64,000 nt of DNA from Zizania palustris (Eukaryota; Streptophyta; Magnoliopsida; Poales; Poaceae): the NCBI GenBank assembly GCA_019279435.1, contig JAAALK010000080.1, positions 87,146,328 through 87,210,327 on the forward strand, given 5' to 3'. Shown here one piece after another: positions 1 through 10,734 of the stretch (positions within the stretch are counted from its first letter, which is position 1; every line of letters starts with the position of its first letter). The notes beneath the pieces were generated by a model. The model saw only the letters and a list, made by a program, of their open reading frames with translations, made no database searches and was not told the origin of the DNA. The position numbers were made by a program, and so were the translations under genes.

Positions 1-1720
1 ACATCGGCGCTGCAATGTTTCTAATCTTCTCAAGCCTCTTAGGATCAATTTCTGTGCCTCTCTCGTGAATCATGAAACCTAAGAACTTACCCGCCGACAC
101 AGCAAAAGCACACTTGAGTGGGTTCATTTTCAAACCATACTGTCGCATTCTATCAAAAGCAACCTTCAAATCGGCTAAATGGTTTCCCATAGCGTCCAAT
201 TTGACTACAACATCATCGATGTAAACTTCTAACATAACCCCTAGCAATTCATGAAAGATTAAGTTCATAGCACGCTGATACGGGGCGCCAGCATTCTTCA
301 AACCAAAAGTCATAACGGCCCACTCGAATAAACCGACAAAACTAGGGCATCAAAAGTCAGTCTTGTAGATGTCCTCTTTGGCCATAAATATTTTATTATA
401 ACCAGCATTGCCATCAAGAAAACTCAGTACCTTGTGTCCTGAAGCATCGTTGATTAGCATGTCGGCTATCAACATTGGATACTCATCTTTCTGAGTGTCT
501 CTGTTCCGATCTCTGAAATCAATACATACCCGTATCTTGCCGCTCCCTTTTTTCTCTACAGGAACAATGTTAGCAACCCATTCCGTGTACCTGCATGGCC
601 TAATAAATTCAGCCGTGAGCAGTCGCTCTACTTCTTCTTTAATTCGGTCATAGACGGCCGAGTTAAAGCGACGAAGAGGTTGTTTATAAGGCCTAAATCT
701 GGACTTGATAGGGAGCCGATGCTCCATGATCTCGTGGCTTAGTCCCGGCATCTCGCTATACTCCCATGCGAAACAATCAACAAATGACCGAAGTAACTTT
801 ATTACTTCGGCCTTTTCATCAGGCTGTAAATGTTGGTTTACAAAAGTCGGCCTCGGGATGCTACCATTACCTATGTCAACTTCCTCCAAGGGATCGGCCG
901 ATGCAAAACCTCAACACGAGACATGACTATTAATACAAAAACAGTCGTACTACACCAGCCGGCTTTACATACACTGGTACAAAACGCCCTCCGGATATGC
1001 TAACAAAATCGTAATCCGAAAGATCTCTACCTGACAGACACTCTACTTTGTTATGAACGACATCAACCGATTCATCAGCCAATGCTACTTGGGCCGAAGT
1101 ATCCGCGGGAAAAACCTCAACTTCATCGTCGTCCCACTGCATCAGGCACTGGTGTAGAGTAAAAGGAATGCAGCAATTCACGTGAATCCAGCCGCGCCCG
1201 AGCAGCACGCTGTAGTTACCTTGTATATCGACGATGAAAAATGTTGTTGGCAATGTCTTGTTGCCCACCGTAAACTCCATGGAGAGTACGCCCTTGGCCT
1301 CGGAGCTCTCACCGTTGAAGCCGTTGAGCATCAAGTTAGTCTTCTTCAGATCATCCTCATCCCTACCAAGTTTCTTCAATAACGAGTAAGGCATTAAGTT
1401 AACAGCCTCGCCAGAATCGACGAGCATCCAGGAGATTGGCTTTCAGTCAACGTGACCTCTAACGTAGAGAGGCTTTAGATGGCGAGCCGAGTCTTTGGGC
1501 TTCTTGAAGATGGAACTGCGTGGGCCGAGGTTCAATTGAGTGACCTCGGCCTTGTCCTGCGGCAGGGCAAACTCGTCAGGCAGCGTGACGATGTTGATGT
1601 CCATCACCTAGGGTGCGGGCCCTTTGGAGACGGGCGAGTAGTCGTCATCGAGCATGTCCTCGTTGTCATCGCTTGGACTGGGAGCATGTCGTCGTCGTCA
1701 TCGCTTGGACTGGGAGCGGA
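1..1720 (-). pseudogene. G1a pol: linker, aspartic protease and RT (broken)
   Basis: Read on the minus strand, an acidic Pro/Ser/Asp linker (about 1720-1600) leads to a retropepsin-like domain with LVDSGEAVNLMP as the active-site loop (near 1427) and SVLLGRGWIH as the second conserved block. RT follows from 889 with SGKIRVCIDFR and FLDGNAGYN, then the YIDD box near 215. Reading is broken by a stop at about 1445 just before the protease, at about 929, and by a TGA at about 347 where relatives have Arg (CGA to TGA, a CpG decay signature). The protease and RT products would act in the cytoplasmic particle. This copy cannot make a full polyprotein. Copy B has the same stops, so they predate the duplication. 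Confidence 0.88.
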
Positions 1721-1772
1721 TGTTGGGACGACGAATCGAACCAACATGTTTTTGGGAATGGGAGTAATGAAG
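1..1772 (-). mobile_element. Ty3/gypsy element G1a, protease-RT part
   Basis: Minus-strand Ty3/gypsy sequence entering from the left edge. It holds the end of a gag-pro linker, protease and the first half of RT, and stops where the 3' LTR of G2a begins at 1773. The five bases before that LTR (1768-1772, tgaag) would be one side of the G2 target duplication. The gag of the same element appears at 19905-23735, separated by later insertions. RT style and the gag tail suggest the Tat branch of Ty3/gypsy, which is an inference from motifs. Confidence 0.85.
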
Positions 1773-2078
1773 TGTTGGGCTCAGATTGTATTCTCAGATC
1801 CTGTCCCCGGACCACCTTGACCGGGTCGTGTCTTGGTCTTCTGTCGCACCCTGGAGCCTTCGCACCTGTCGGAGGCTTGCCTCCGGCATCCCTCCGGGCG
1901 TCTGTCCGAGGGCCCCTTCCGTCCGCTTCAGGGCTTCCGGAGATCCCTAGGCCTCCCTGCCTCGGGGCCTGAAGGTACCTCCGGAACGGGGCATCGGGCC
2001 TTCACCGTACGTGGCCTCTCCCCCAGACCGTACTGCTCTTTGTGCTTCCAACTGCCATCGGGATTATCTCCCCCAACA
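1773..2078 (-). repeat. 3' LTR of G2a
   Basis: 306 bp bounded by TGTTGGGGG (minus start, at 2078) and GCCCAACA (minus end, at 1773). The start was placed by matching the polypurine tract plus LTR junction of T (GAGGGGCTAC then TGTTGGGGG). It is shorter than the 495-bp LTR of T. The 5' LTR is not in the window, so the boundaries rest on terminal motifs and comparison only. Copy B has TA in place of TG at the minus start. Confidence 0.75.
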
Positions 2079-2088
2079 GTAGCCCCTC
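2079..2088 (-). other. Polypurine tract of G2a
   Basis: Minus-strand GAGGGGCTAC lies directly before the LTR start. It is identical to the tract of T at 52065-52074, which supports both boundaries and the family link. It would prime plus-strand DNA synthesis. Confidence 0.75.
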
Positions 2089-2585
2089 ACTTCTTTCCGC
2101 TCGAGAGTCCGGCATGGAAGAAAGGGAAAAAGCGCACAAGATAATTCCGATAATTTATAGGAAATCAACTCTCAGAAAGGTCCTGGATCTTCACTATGAA
2201 CCATCCTCGTTTGAGTGCTTCGGAGGTGCTCCATGGCCTTAGAAATTCCCCGGAGCCTAGAGGCCGGGTGCTAGCCTCGGAGCGCCTCGAATGAGCTAGT
2301 CGCATTACACTCCGCAGGGGGGACTTTGACCGATCGGGCTTGACGCCCACGCGACCTTGACCGTTGGTCACCGGTGCACGAGAAGGCGGAAAGGCGCAGC
2401 TTTAACACAATCAATGCACTTGGCGCATGCACGACACGAGGGATGCGGACCATCGAAGACTGGCGCACACAAAGGTGGACCAGCAAGACTTTAATGCAGT
2501 GACCACGCGACCGGCGCGTATGCGCTGAGTGGGGGAATGCAGACCGACGGGGCATTGAAACAGCTAGGCAGTGGCTATTCTCGCG

Positions 2586-2594
2586 CATAAATAG
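2586..2594 (+). promoter_or_regulatory. TATA box of the G2a antisense gene
   Basis: CATAAATAG on the + strand lies 117 nt before the ATG at 2711, inside the 630-bp non-coding stretch 2079-2710 between polypurine tract and antisense gene. The same box is at 40236-40244 in copy B, and a TATA box sits at the equivalent place in T. No other signal was recognised in the stretch. Confidence 0.6.
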
Positions 2595-3584
2595 CTCTTG
2601 CCGGCCAGCTGAACCCTCCCCTGCTCACTTGCTTAGCCTTTAGTCACAAGCTTGGCGGCTAGACTTCTACTCTTGAAGCTTCTCGTTTCCTTCCTCTGCT
2701 CCCTCCAGCCATGGCAGAAAGGAGTGCCCCCGCGGCAGCAGTGGACCCACGCTTAATGCAGCGCCAGATGGCAGCGGCGGCGATGGCTCCCGGCCCGTCG
2801 GAAACACGCGACCCGCGTGAGCTCCACCCGGCATCAGAACAGTTTCAGGAGCAGACTTTGGAGCTAGGGCCATCGGCGTGCTCGGATGGGTCCGTCGAGG
2901 CTGCGACTCGGGACCGCCTCGGTCCCGACACGAGGGCTAGGAAATCGGGAATGGAGTCGATCCCGGAACCGCACGAAGGAGAGGTCATCGTCTTCGAGGC
3001 GTTCTTTGACGCGGGGCTAGGATTTCCTGCTTCAGAGCTCTGTTCGGAGGTTCTGGATGCCTTCCACCTCGAGCTCCTACAGCTGTCTCCGAACGTCATG
3101 GCCCGCCTCCATCTTTGAGTGGGCCATGCGCGTGGAGGGCTGCGAGGGTAGAGCAGAGGTCTTCACTCAGATGCACGAAGCCCTCTGCCAACCGAAGAAG
3201 AAGGATGGCCTGGTGCAAGCCTACGGGAGCATAAACTTCTAGCTCCGGAAGAGGTACGCAGACTCCTTTCCTGCGACGGCCATCAATGAATGGTGGTACT
3301 CAAAGTGGGTACACCGATGGTTCTACGTCCGGGTGGGGCTGAACTCCGGTCTTGTCGGACCTCCGCGCCACATTTGGTTTCGGAGAGAGGGACCATCGAA
3401 GCCAGTGCCGGCTCGGTCTCCGTTCGCATCTTGCTGCTCCAGATCGTCGCCTGCCGGATGAGCATGCGAGACTTGATGGAGGAGTTCATCGCCCTTGAGA
3501 TTCTGTCGTTGAAGGAAGAATGGCCGGAATCACTCCGGAGCACTCAGGACGAATCATCGTCGGCAGAGCTCTCCAACCGGCTAC

Positions 3585-3665
3585 GTTAGTCCTTGTTGCC
3601 TCTTTTCGATCTTCGCAATTCTACTACAAAGTTTGCAAGGCTAACATACCTATCCTTGGATGCAG
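3585..3665 (+). other. Inferred intron 1 of G2a antisense gene
   Basis: 81 nt from GTTAGT to TGCAG, with a pyrimidine-rich, AT-richer interior than its neighbours. Phase 1. Matches intron 1 of T (50689-50618) in position and phase. Without splicing the reading frame stops at once. Confidence 0.65.
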
Positions 3666-4379
3666 GGTCGCTCGTCGCCAAGACTCCCGATGAAGTGGCC
3701 CGACTCGCCGAGAAGATCCTCGGGGCTCCCACTCCGGCCGAGTACAAGCGACGGATGGAGCTCGTCGGATCCTTGGGGCGATACCACCCCTCCCGGAGAG
3801 GGAGGCCCTCCACGCGCCTTCGAAGAAGAGGGTGGCGGACCTTGACGTCGGGCTTTCTCCAAGCGCCCTTCGAAGAAGAATAGACGACAAAGGGTCCGAA
3901 GAGACTTTCCCTGGCTCACTCCTCCGCCTCCCACTCCGAATGGGGATATTCTAGTGAGGGGGGCGAGATGGAGCCGGACGACTCCTTGGTGGATCCCGGT
4001 CTGACCCGTCCGGAGCAACTAGCCTCCAGCGGCGCTGGAGATGCACTAGTCCATCTGAGTACGTAGCCGCCCACTCCGAGGGCCGGGCAAGAGGCACCGG
4101 GCACTAGAGTAGCGACGTCTCCTAAGTCCACCCCTCCACGCGGTCTGGCCTCGGAGGGGGTCTCTGCCAGCTCTCGGGGGAGCCGAGAAACCGATAGCTT
4201 AGACCGAGGGGGATTAGCCAACGCCCTAGGGGCTGTCGAGGGGAGCGCCGACATCGAGGCCGAACTCACTGCGACGGCGGCGGGCTCCCCGATAAACTCG
4301 ATGGACGAGCTGTTTTATCGGCCTGGCACTCCGGGATGCGTCCGGCCTTCGGATGTCCGGGTTGAAACTGTGGACGAAG

Positions 4380-4451
4380 GTACGTGGTTCTACCCGCCTC
4401 TTTACTTAGACGCATCAAATTCCCTCGGTCCTGATCCCCATTTTCCCCCAG
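4380..4451 (+). other. Inferred intron 2 of G2a antisense gene
   Basis: 72 nt from GTACGT to a strong pyrimidine tract TTTTCCCCCAG. Phase 1, same place as intron 2 of T. Its length is a multiple of three and it has no stop in frame, so retention would add 24 residues. Confidence 0.6.
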
Positions 4452-4819
4452 TAGACACTTCTGCCCGGGTTCTGGTTTCGGCATTCTCCGGGGATGCCAC
4501 CGACTTAAGGCCCGAAGTCCTTGCGAATGCGGCGGGAGCTTTGGGGCTAGGCGACGAGGCAGAATCAGAGGAGGCCCCAGGAGAGACCCCTGAGGGGGCC
4601 GGTCGGGAGGCCGAGATCCGGCCACCCTCTGACCTAAAGTGTGCACGCTCCAGTGTGCCTCTCTTGGTCCCCTTCCTGGAGGAGGGTGAAGACTTCGCGG
4701 CGAGGACGACTCCTCTCCATGATTCTTCCCTGCGCTTGAGGGAGACCGGGCTGATAGATTACCTCGGCCAGGTGGACGGCGTTGATCTCGGCCAGGCTAT
4801 TGAGAGCGCCGCGAGCCAG

Positions 4820-4888
4820 GTATGCCTTCGGGACTCTCTGGGATGAGCCCCTAGCCTCTCCTGCCCTAACTCACCATTTCATGCGCAG
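4820..4888 (+). other. Inferred intron 3 of G2a antisense gene
   Basis: 69 nt from GTATGC to GCGCAG, phase 0, same place as intron 3 of T. It contains an in-frame stop at 4844-4846; splicing joins SAASQ to VVALARGS. Confidence 0.65.
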
Positions 4889-5866
4889 GTAGTCGCACTG
4901 GCGCGGGGCTCGCTACTGTCCTTGCTCTCTGAGTGCAGCCGTTGTGAGAGCAGCACTTCGGAGCTCTTCGGGCGAGCGGATGCCGCCGAGAGGATGGTCC
5001 AGGAGACAGCGGCTGAGATCGACCGGCTCTGGGTGCTAGAGTCGGAGGTTGAAGTCCTTCGTCCTCGGGCCGCTAGGGCCGAGGCACTTCAGGCTCAGGC
5101 CGCGGAGGTTGACGCCCTCAAAGCCCAAGTCGCCGAACTAGAGGGGCTTTGAGCTCGAGCTTCCCAAGCAGACGAGCTTGAAGCGGAGGTCAACGTCTTC
5201 CGGGCCCAAGCTGCGGAGGTGGAGAGGCTCCGGTCCCGGGCTGAGGAGGTGGATCAGCTTGAGGCGGAGGTCTTCGCACTTCAAGCCCAGGTCTCCGAGA
5301 TGGAGGAGCTTCGAGAGAAGGTGGCTGCCGTGGAAGCCCATGAAGCCCGGGTTCTCTAGCTCGAATGGACCGTGGTGGACCTCCTGGCCCGGAATGAAGC
5401 GGCTACCGAGGCGCTGGCTCAGGGGGGGAATACGGCGGCTGACACTGTGGTGTCCCTCTGAAGGGTACTGACACGCTACGGCACTGGGTGAACGGCTTTT
5501 GATGTCGCCCGGGAGCCCCTTAGCCATCGGCTGAAGTTCATCCATGCCGCCGTCCGGTAGATAGGCTTCACCGTGTCAAGATACGGTGAACTATCGACCC
5601 AGGTAGCTGCCCTCGGTATTCTTCATCAGCTGGAAGCTTCCGAGAGCACCTTGCCCTCACCTTCGAGTTCTCACCCCGTCGCCTTCGGGGGGAGCCATCT
5701 TCTTTCCCCTAGCCCAGTGGTAGCCCAGTCCTGGAGGGCTCTCCAGGCGACTTGGCAAACTAAGGGCCCTGACACAGTCAAGGCCTAGCTGGACGAGGCC
5801 CTTCGCTCGAGCGAGACTTTGACTTCCTCGAAGCCCCCAGCCGCAGTGCGCCAACTGGACCCGAAG

Positions 5867-5964
5867 GTGTAGTCTCCTTAGGGCCTTAATATTGCAACTC
5901 CTGTAATAGATAGGAACTTGGTATTTTATTAATAAAGGGTAATCGCTTCCTGGAAATCATTCAG
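5867..5964 (+). other. Inferred intron 4 of G2a antisense gene
   Basis: 98 nt from GTGTAG to ATTCAG, phase 0. The second codon after the donor is a stop, exactly as in T, so retention ends the protein here and splicing extends it into exon 5. Confidence 0.6.
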
Positions 5965-6556
5965 GGCATCCACTCCACCCGTGATTCTGACGTCGAGGTT
6001 CTTGATGAGGACGAGACCCTTCAGCGTCAACGGGCCGCTTTCGAGGCCCTTAGGACCAACCGGCCTACACGCTTCGCCATCCCTTAGGATGACGACGGAC
6101 ATGCAATCCCCGAGATCCTTCACGAGGTATTAAGTTTAATCAAGGAAGAGGAAAGAGAAATTCGAGCTCCGTCCTCATCGCCCGAACCGGTGAACTGGTC
6201 CGATGTGGAGGCCAACTTCAACGAACCGCAGCCCGGATGCGAAGGTTTGCGCAGTTGGGCCCAACTCCAAGAAGATCAGAAAGCCTTCCGAGCTCAAAAG
6301 AGGTATGAGAAGAGGCGGAAGAGGAAAGAGAAATCCAGCCACGCAACGACGGAGCCCCCGACCGGAGGGGGTTTGGGGGCCCGGGCGACCTTTTGGACCG
6401 GAAAGGGTTCTGATTCTTGCTCGGCTTGGATGAGGAATTTTCCTAGTCTTATTCCTCGGCTTGATTCCACAACAGATGTTATTCATGCTTTATGTATGAT
6501 GTAACTAATCGAAGCCCCTCTTGCGGTATTTGCGAATCTCTGCCCTTCCTCTCCCC

Positions 6557-6703
6557 CGAATAGTAGGTGCATCGAGCCAGAGGTCGCAACCAGAATAGGG
6601 GGTGCGTCGAGCCGAAGCTCGGATCCCGAATAGGGGGTGCGTCGAGCCGGAGCTCAGAACCCAAATAGGGGGTGCGTCGAGTCGGAGCTCGGAACCCGAA
6701 TAT
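6557..6703. repeat. 35-bp tandem repeat downstream of G2a pol
   Basis: Four units of about 35 bp, each holding AGGGGGTGCGTCGAGCC or a close variant, between the antisense gene and the integrase end. The region 6505-6822 otherwise has no coding signal. T has an unrelated tandem array at the same structural place. Confidence 0.85.
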
Positions 6704-6822
6704 CTTGGTGAAACTACGCTTGATACCGCAGTGCGTCCACTTTGGTCAAACGTTCACCTTATATTATTATTGAATCGAGGATCTGATACAACAATAGCTA
6801 ACATCAGAAGACGTCTATGAAA

Positions 6823-7656
6823 TTATGCAAAATAGCGTTTCAAGTGCTCCGCGTGACAAGTGTGCTTCAGATATTCGCCTTCTAAGGTAGCTAGATGGTA
6901 GGATCCTGTCCGTCTAGAGCCGATCACGATGTACGGGCCTTCCCATTTATTGCCCAGCTTCATCGGAGCGGCCACTGCGCATAAGACGAGGTGCCCTGGC
7001 TGGAACTCGTTGCGCTTGACCTTGGGGTCATACCATGCCTTCGTCTGCTTCTGGTACTTAGAGAGGTTGGCAACGGCTCGGAGCCTTGATTCCTCCATGA
7101 GGTCGAGGGAGACGGCGCACTCTCGATCAGTTTCGGGAGTCGTGACCCACAGAGAACCAGCCCGAAGCTCCGTCGGCGTCATTGCTTCATCGCCAAATAG
7201 GAGCCGGAATGGGGTGAACCCAGTAGCTCGGGAAGGAGTGGTCCGAATGGACCACGGGATCTTAGGTAGCTCTTTGGGCCACAATATCTTGGCTAAACCC
7301 ACGATGCGCTTATTGAGGTCGGATAGAATATACCCATTGGCCTTTTCAACAGCTCCATTTTACTGGGGATGCCGGACCACTGCGAAGCATAGCTACACTC
7401 CCAACTCCTCGCATAATGCTTTGAAGGACCCAGCGTCGAACTGAGTGTCATTGTCTAGCGTGAGCTATTTGGGCACTCCGAAGCGGCAGACTATATTCTG
7501 CCAAAAGAACTTCTGGACGCTTCGGGAGGTAATGGCAGTCAACGGTTCAGCCTCGACCCATTTAGAGAAGTATTCAACGGCGACGATGGCGAAACGCAAG
7601 TTGCCCCTTGCCCTGGGGAACGGTCCGATGAGGTCCATCCCCCACCGAGCAGGGGC
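6823..7656 (-). pseudogene. G2a integrase, catalytic core to C-terminus (broken)
   Basis: Minus-strand integrase beginning at PARWGMDLIGPFP (first catalytic Asp) directly at the copia boundary 7656, through LDNDTQFD (second Asp) and HPQ-NG-VEKANG (Glu), to the end YLKHTCHAEHLKRYFA at 6823. Closely similar in layout to the integrase end of T, with no chromodomain. Stops at about 7464 (both copies) and about 7366 (copy A only, TAA where copy B has Ser) break it. It would insert element cDNA into chromosomes. The zinc-binding N-terminus, RNase H and RT are missing because of the copia insertion. Confidence 0.85.
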
Positions 7657-7683
7657 TGTAGGACCGAAAGTAGCGACCAGAGG
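7657..7683 (-). repeat. 27-bp stub of a C-alpha copia LTR end
   Basis: These bases equal the outer end of the C2 LTR at 56422-56448 and sit at the same base of the G2 integrase. In copy A the match stops after ACCAGAGG and C1 LTR sequence follows. It is the relic of the insertion still present as C2 in copy B. Confidence 0.8.
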
Positions 7684-8304
7684 TATTTGATGGCTCCGAA
7701 CACAGGCTTCACAAGGAGTAAAAGTTCGAAGCCAAGAGGACTTCGCTCCACCCACAACCTCAAAAATTCAGCTTCTGCTAAGTCAGTGCAGCCTTCGCAC
7801 ACAGGGTGCCTTCGTGCAGGCTTCGCACCTCACCCTTCACAAGAATGGACTTCCCTCTGAGGACTTTGACCAAATACTTAGCGACAGCAACTGGTGCTGG
7901 GCTTCATACTCCGATGGTCAAAATACACACAAAACAGACTTCGCTAAGGGCTTCGACACGAGAAGAAAAACGGGCTTCGATCAGTGCTTCGCTAGTAATC
8001 AACGAGGTCTAGCCTCCAGTTTACACAGAGCGAACACACACTGAAAAACACACTTCGCTCAAACACACTTCGCCCAAACAGGCTTCGGTGCACTACCTAA
8101 AGTCAATCGAAGTAACACCCAAGAGATCGAAGTATGCAGCGAGGTATGCAAACAAGCTCAAGCAGAAAATGAACACAGAATCAAGACTTCGATGCTTGAA
8201 CAGGGAACACAAAAATTGAACTCACAGGATGAATACAGAGTGTGGTGGCTAGCACAGGAGTTCTACAATGAATGCTCAAAGTGTTAATGCGACCTACCCA
8301 GCCT

Positions 8305-8318
8305 CCACTATTTATAGG
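8305..8318 (-). promoter_or_regulatory. TATA box of C1 3' LTR
   Basis: Minus-strand CCTATAAATAGTGG. The 5' LTR copy at 17168-17181 reads CTTATAAATAGTGG. Position and orientation fit the U3/R start of a minus-strand copia LTR. Confidence 0.65.
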
Positions 8319-9440
8319 CACTATTCACCCATGTTAATTGACTACTTTGCACCTAGGGTTTACATTGGTTTTGTCACATCAGAACAAAGGGGTACAAAAG
8401 GTAGTCTACTTTATTTGGAGGCTTCCTTTGTCAACTTTGCAGAGGGGACAGCGTCAGCTTTTTGCAGAGCAGACACTGTCAGCCTTTATAGTCTTGGACC
8501 CTTCTGAAGCCCCCCTTCGCACGCGAGGGGTGCGGTAGCTTCGGTGAGAAGCCTTGAGCCTGATGGCCTTCTCTTCATCGAAGTCAGCCTTCGATACAGT
8601 GACGGTTTTGAGCCGAAGCCATCAAAGCCTTTGGGCCTTCGCACCAACACCGTCAGTTCGTGTACTGAAGCCATGCATGGCCGAAGTATCTCAAGTCATC
8701 CTCACTCCGGAACCAGCCTTGCTCCGAAGCCTGCTTCACTCCGAAGCCCCCACCTTCGGAGTACCACCCTTCGAAGTCCCTACTTCGTCCAAGGCCTCCG
8801 CATGAAGCATTCCATGAGCACTTCGTCGCAGTGTCTCTCCCCGAGCACACTCCTGGACGAGCCTCACCCGGACCATGCCTTCGATGCACCTCGACTTCTG
8901 AGACCTTCGTCGGGTATACCTTCGAGTGTCTCCCTCCGGAGCACACTTCGAACACCTTGCCTCATTGCTGAGGATTTGATCCACCATACTCCGAAGTCAC
9001 TCCATTCGGAGTACCCTTCGAAGTGCCTCGCCTCCGAGGACTTCATCTCGGAGTACCTTCACCCAGAGCCACGCTCCGCAGTTACTGCCTTTTCCTGGCG
9101 CACCTCGACCTGAGGTCCGACCTCGACCCCTTCGCAGCCTTCGTGACAGAGCTCCCTTCTCCCGTGGCATCAAGCCTCCCGCTTGACCCAGGTTCACTTG
9201 CTACGAACCGTCCGTCGCCTCCGAAGTCCCCTGCGCACCACAAACAAGCAGACAAGTGTTTCCAGTACCCCGCAGACCTCTCCGAGTGAACAACCTCTGA
9301 TACACACTCCGGTGTACCGCCCAAAGTACCAAGACCTTCGGCACAACCAATCATCGTGTACTGTCGGACCCCTTCGACAGGCACACTCCGCTGCAACAGC
9401 TGCAGCAACCAGAGCCCACATAACCCTTCGGTGAAACCAC

Positions 9441-9510
9441 CTCCGAACGCCTTCGGAGAACCAGCCTCCGAACCCCTTCGGAGGGACCAACCTCCGAACC
9501 CCTTCGGAGG
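9441..9510. repeat. Three tandem hairpins in C1 3' LTR
   Basis: Stems 9441-9447/9452-9458, 9465-9472/9477-9484 and 9491-9498/9503-9510 are CTCCGAA or CCTCCGAA paired with TTCGGAG or TTCGGAGG around 4-base loops, at 24-26-bp spacing. The same array is in the 5' LTR at 18305-18373. Confidence 0.85.
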
Positions 9511-9583
9511 GACCCCTTCGAAACAGAGGATAAAATATGTCAATCACTCCTCACAGACTCCGAAACCAACCCTTGGTTTCTCA

Positions 9584-9594
9584 ATCTCCCCCTT
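9584..9594 (-). other. Polypurine tract of C1
   Basis: Minus-strand AAGGGGGAGAT directly before the 3' LTR. The bases upstream (about 9595-9610) match those before the C2 tract, so the primer region is shared by the two families. Confidence 0.75.
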
Positions 9595-10149
9595 GATGAG
9601 TGCATTGACAACCAAATTCAAGTTCAAGAAAAATTGAAGAATCTCAGCACACAAGTGACAATAAAAACTCAGAAACGAGCCAAATCATGTCACTTGACAA
9701 AAGAATTTTCCTCCCACTTTTTTCAACAGAGTAAAAAGCCCCTTCGGCAAAACTTCCCTTTGCAAGATAAAAGCTCCCCCTGAGTTAATTTTCCCCCTTT
9801 GTTGTAGAGAACTCAACAATTTCTCCCCCTTTGGCAATGCAAGTATCAAGGAGCATTTTTTTCTTTAAAAAATGCAAAGCTTCGAAATGGGAAGAATTGC
9901 AAAGACATATAAAGCAAAAATATGCCAATATTAATACCAATTATCATGTGCTCAGCTCAATTTAACATTCTCTAAAACATGATGACAGCATGTGATTTTA
10001 TCATTTTGAAATAAAAGCATCACCACTCAATCAAGGTAACTAGACAAGTAACAGCAGGGACTGCGCAAAGCTAGTCAATTTCTACTCTAGACAAACAAGT
10101 CTAGTTCAAATGGAGCATTGAAAGCAGACTTGACGAGCAATGAATTTTG

Positions 10150-10350
10150 TTGTTCTTTTCATAATGCCAGGGGTTATTTGTTTGTCCACCTTATACTTTC
10201 CAATCAGGCCAAGTCTAGGCATGAAAGCCATCAGAAGCTTAAGGCAGTGATTTTGGCATACACTACACTATCCCAGTTCAGACCAATGTGCACTGGTAAG
10301 CAGTCTAGAATAGAGTAGTGCGACAAACAAACCCACCTGGATCTTTTCAC
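10150..10350 (-). other. Conserved non-coding block between C1 pol and 3' LTR
   Basis: Inside the 1.1-kb non-coding stretch 9595-10734. It aligns almost without gaps to 59155-59370 of C2, including CATCAGAAGCTTAAG and CTTGGCATACACTACAC-like segments, although the rest of this stretch does not align by eye. No long shared reading frame was found. Function unknown. Confidence 0.7.
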
Positions 10351-10734
10351 TTGTAGCATGCAAATCATGGATTTTTTTGGAATTTTGATTAAGTGAACAA
10401 ATTGTTTAGCACGTGATGAATATCCATGAGAATGTAGAACAATTTTTTCAAGATGCAATGTTTAGCATCCAGAGAAAAAGTTTCTTGCTATCAAGCAGAT
10501 AAAAGATAGCTAAAGCAGTCCGGCCTAAACATGCTAGATTCAAGACTAAGCAGTGAGCATGATTTGATTTTGGAAAGAAAAATCATGCACATAATGTTTC
10601 AGATATATTAAATAGAGCTGAGCTATCATGATTGCATGAATTAGAATCAGGCATATAAGTGCAAGAGATGTAAATGGAATTTCACACACAATGAGCATAT
10701 GCAAGATAGTCAAAATCTGCTCCTCTTCACAAAA

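Larger units (their letters stand above)
2711..6504 (+). pseudogene. Antisense multi-exon gene of G2a (decayed)
   Basis: Runs opposite to the pol of its own element. Inferred exons: 2711-3584, 3666-4379, 4452-4819, 4889-5866, 5965-6504. Exon 1 resembles the plant 'putative gypsy type transposon' region (Transposase_28-like; blocks VFEAFFDAGLGFP and VEGCEGRAEVF). Exon 2 has AEKILGAPTPAEYKRRMELV, exon 3 PLLVPFLEEG, exon 4 a long coiled coil ending in SRYGELSTQVAALG, exon 5 SLIKEEER and LRSWAQLQEDQKAFRAQKR. Each block has a counterpart in T at 51596-48095. Exon 1 is broken by a frameshift near 3100 and a stop at 3240-3242, exon 4 has at least five stops, and exon 5 has TAG where T has Arg. A defined biochemical function is not known. 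The basic tail and coiled coil suggest nucleic-acid binding and self-association. Confidence 0.75.
1773..7656 (-). mobile_element. Ty3/gypsy Tat-like element G2a (3' half)
   Basis: Minus-strand element inserted in G1a. From its 3' end: LTR 1773-2078, polypurine tract 2079-2088, promoter region and antisense gene 2089-6504, tandem repeat 6557-6703, then the integrase end 6823-7656. Everything upstream of the integrase catalytic core is missing, because a C-alpha copia end abuts it at 7657. The layout (pol, tandem repeat, antisense gene, 3' LTR) is the same as in T, but the sequences differ strongly, so these are two families of one lineage. The antisense gene and the integrase both carry stops, so this copy is dead. 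Confidence 0.85.
1..7683. repeat. Direct segmental duplication, copy A
   Basis: Positions 1-7683 match 37652-41150 plus 52570-56448 in the same orientation, with an offset of 37651 at the left end. Both copies share the G1/G2 insertion boundary, the G2/C-alpha insertion boundary, in-frame stops and small repeats. Over the first 1.5 kb I counted about ten substitutions by eye, so roughly 99% identity. Copy A lacks element T and holds its intact target site near 3812. The left limit lies outside the window. The right limit is where C1 begins. A tandem duplication of a unit of about 37.6 kb is the simplest reading; an assembly join of two haplotypes cannot be excluded. Confidence 0.9.
7679..9583 (-). 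repeat. 3' LTR of C1 (outer end missing)
   Basis: About 1.9 kb matching 16546-18446 nearly throughout, with TGAGAAACC as the minus start at 9583. The outer 140 bp present in the 5' LTR (16406-16545) are absent and replaced by the C-alpha stub, joined through a short shared GAGG. Very rich in CTTCG and CGAAG. No coding content is credible here despite several short open stretches. Confidence 0.88.

Noticed and set aside
1182..1382. Open frame on the + strand within G1a
   Set aside because: It lies opposite a well-supported protease domain, repeats at 38833-39033 only because the block is duplicated, and has no own motif.
1600..1720. GATGACGACGACGACATG-type repeats as a regulatory array
   Set aside because: They encode the acidic Asp-rich linker before the G1 protease in the minus frame; a short in-frame duplication explains them.
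8486..9637. Several overlapping open frames on both strands in the C1 LTR and again at 17350-18406
   Set aside because: They arise from CTTCG-rich LTR sequence with few stop codons, are in all frames, and have no conserved protein pattern.
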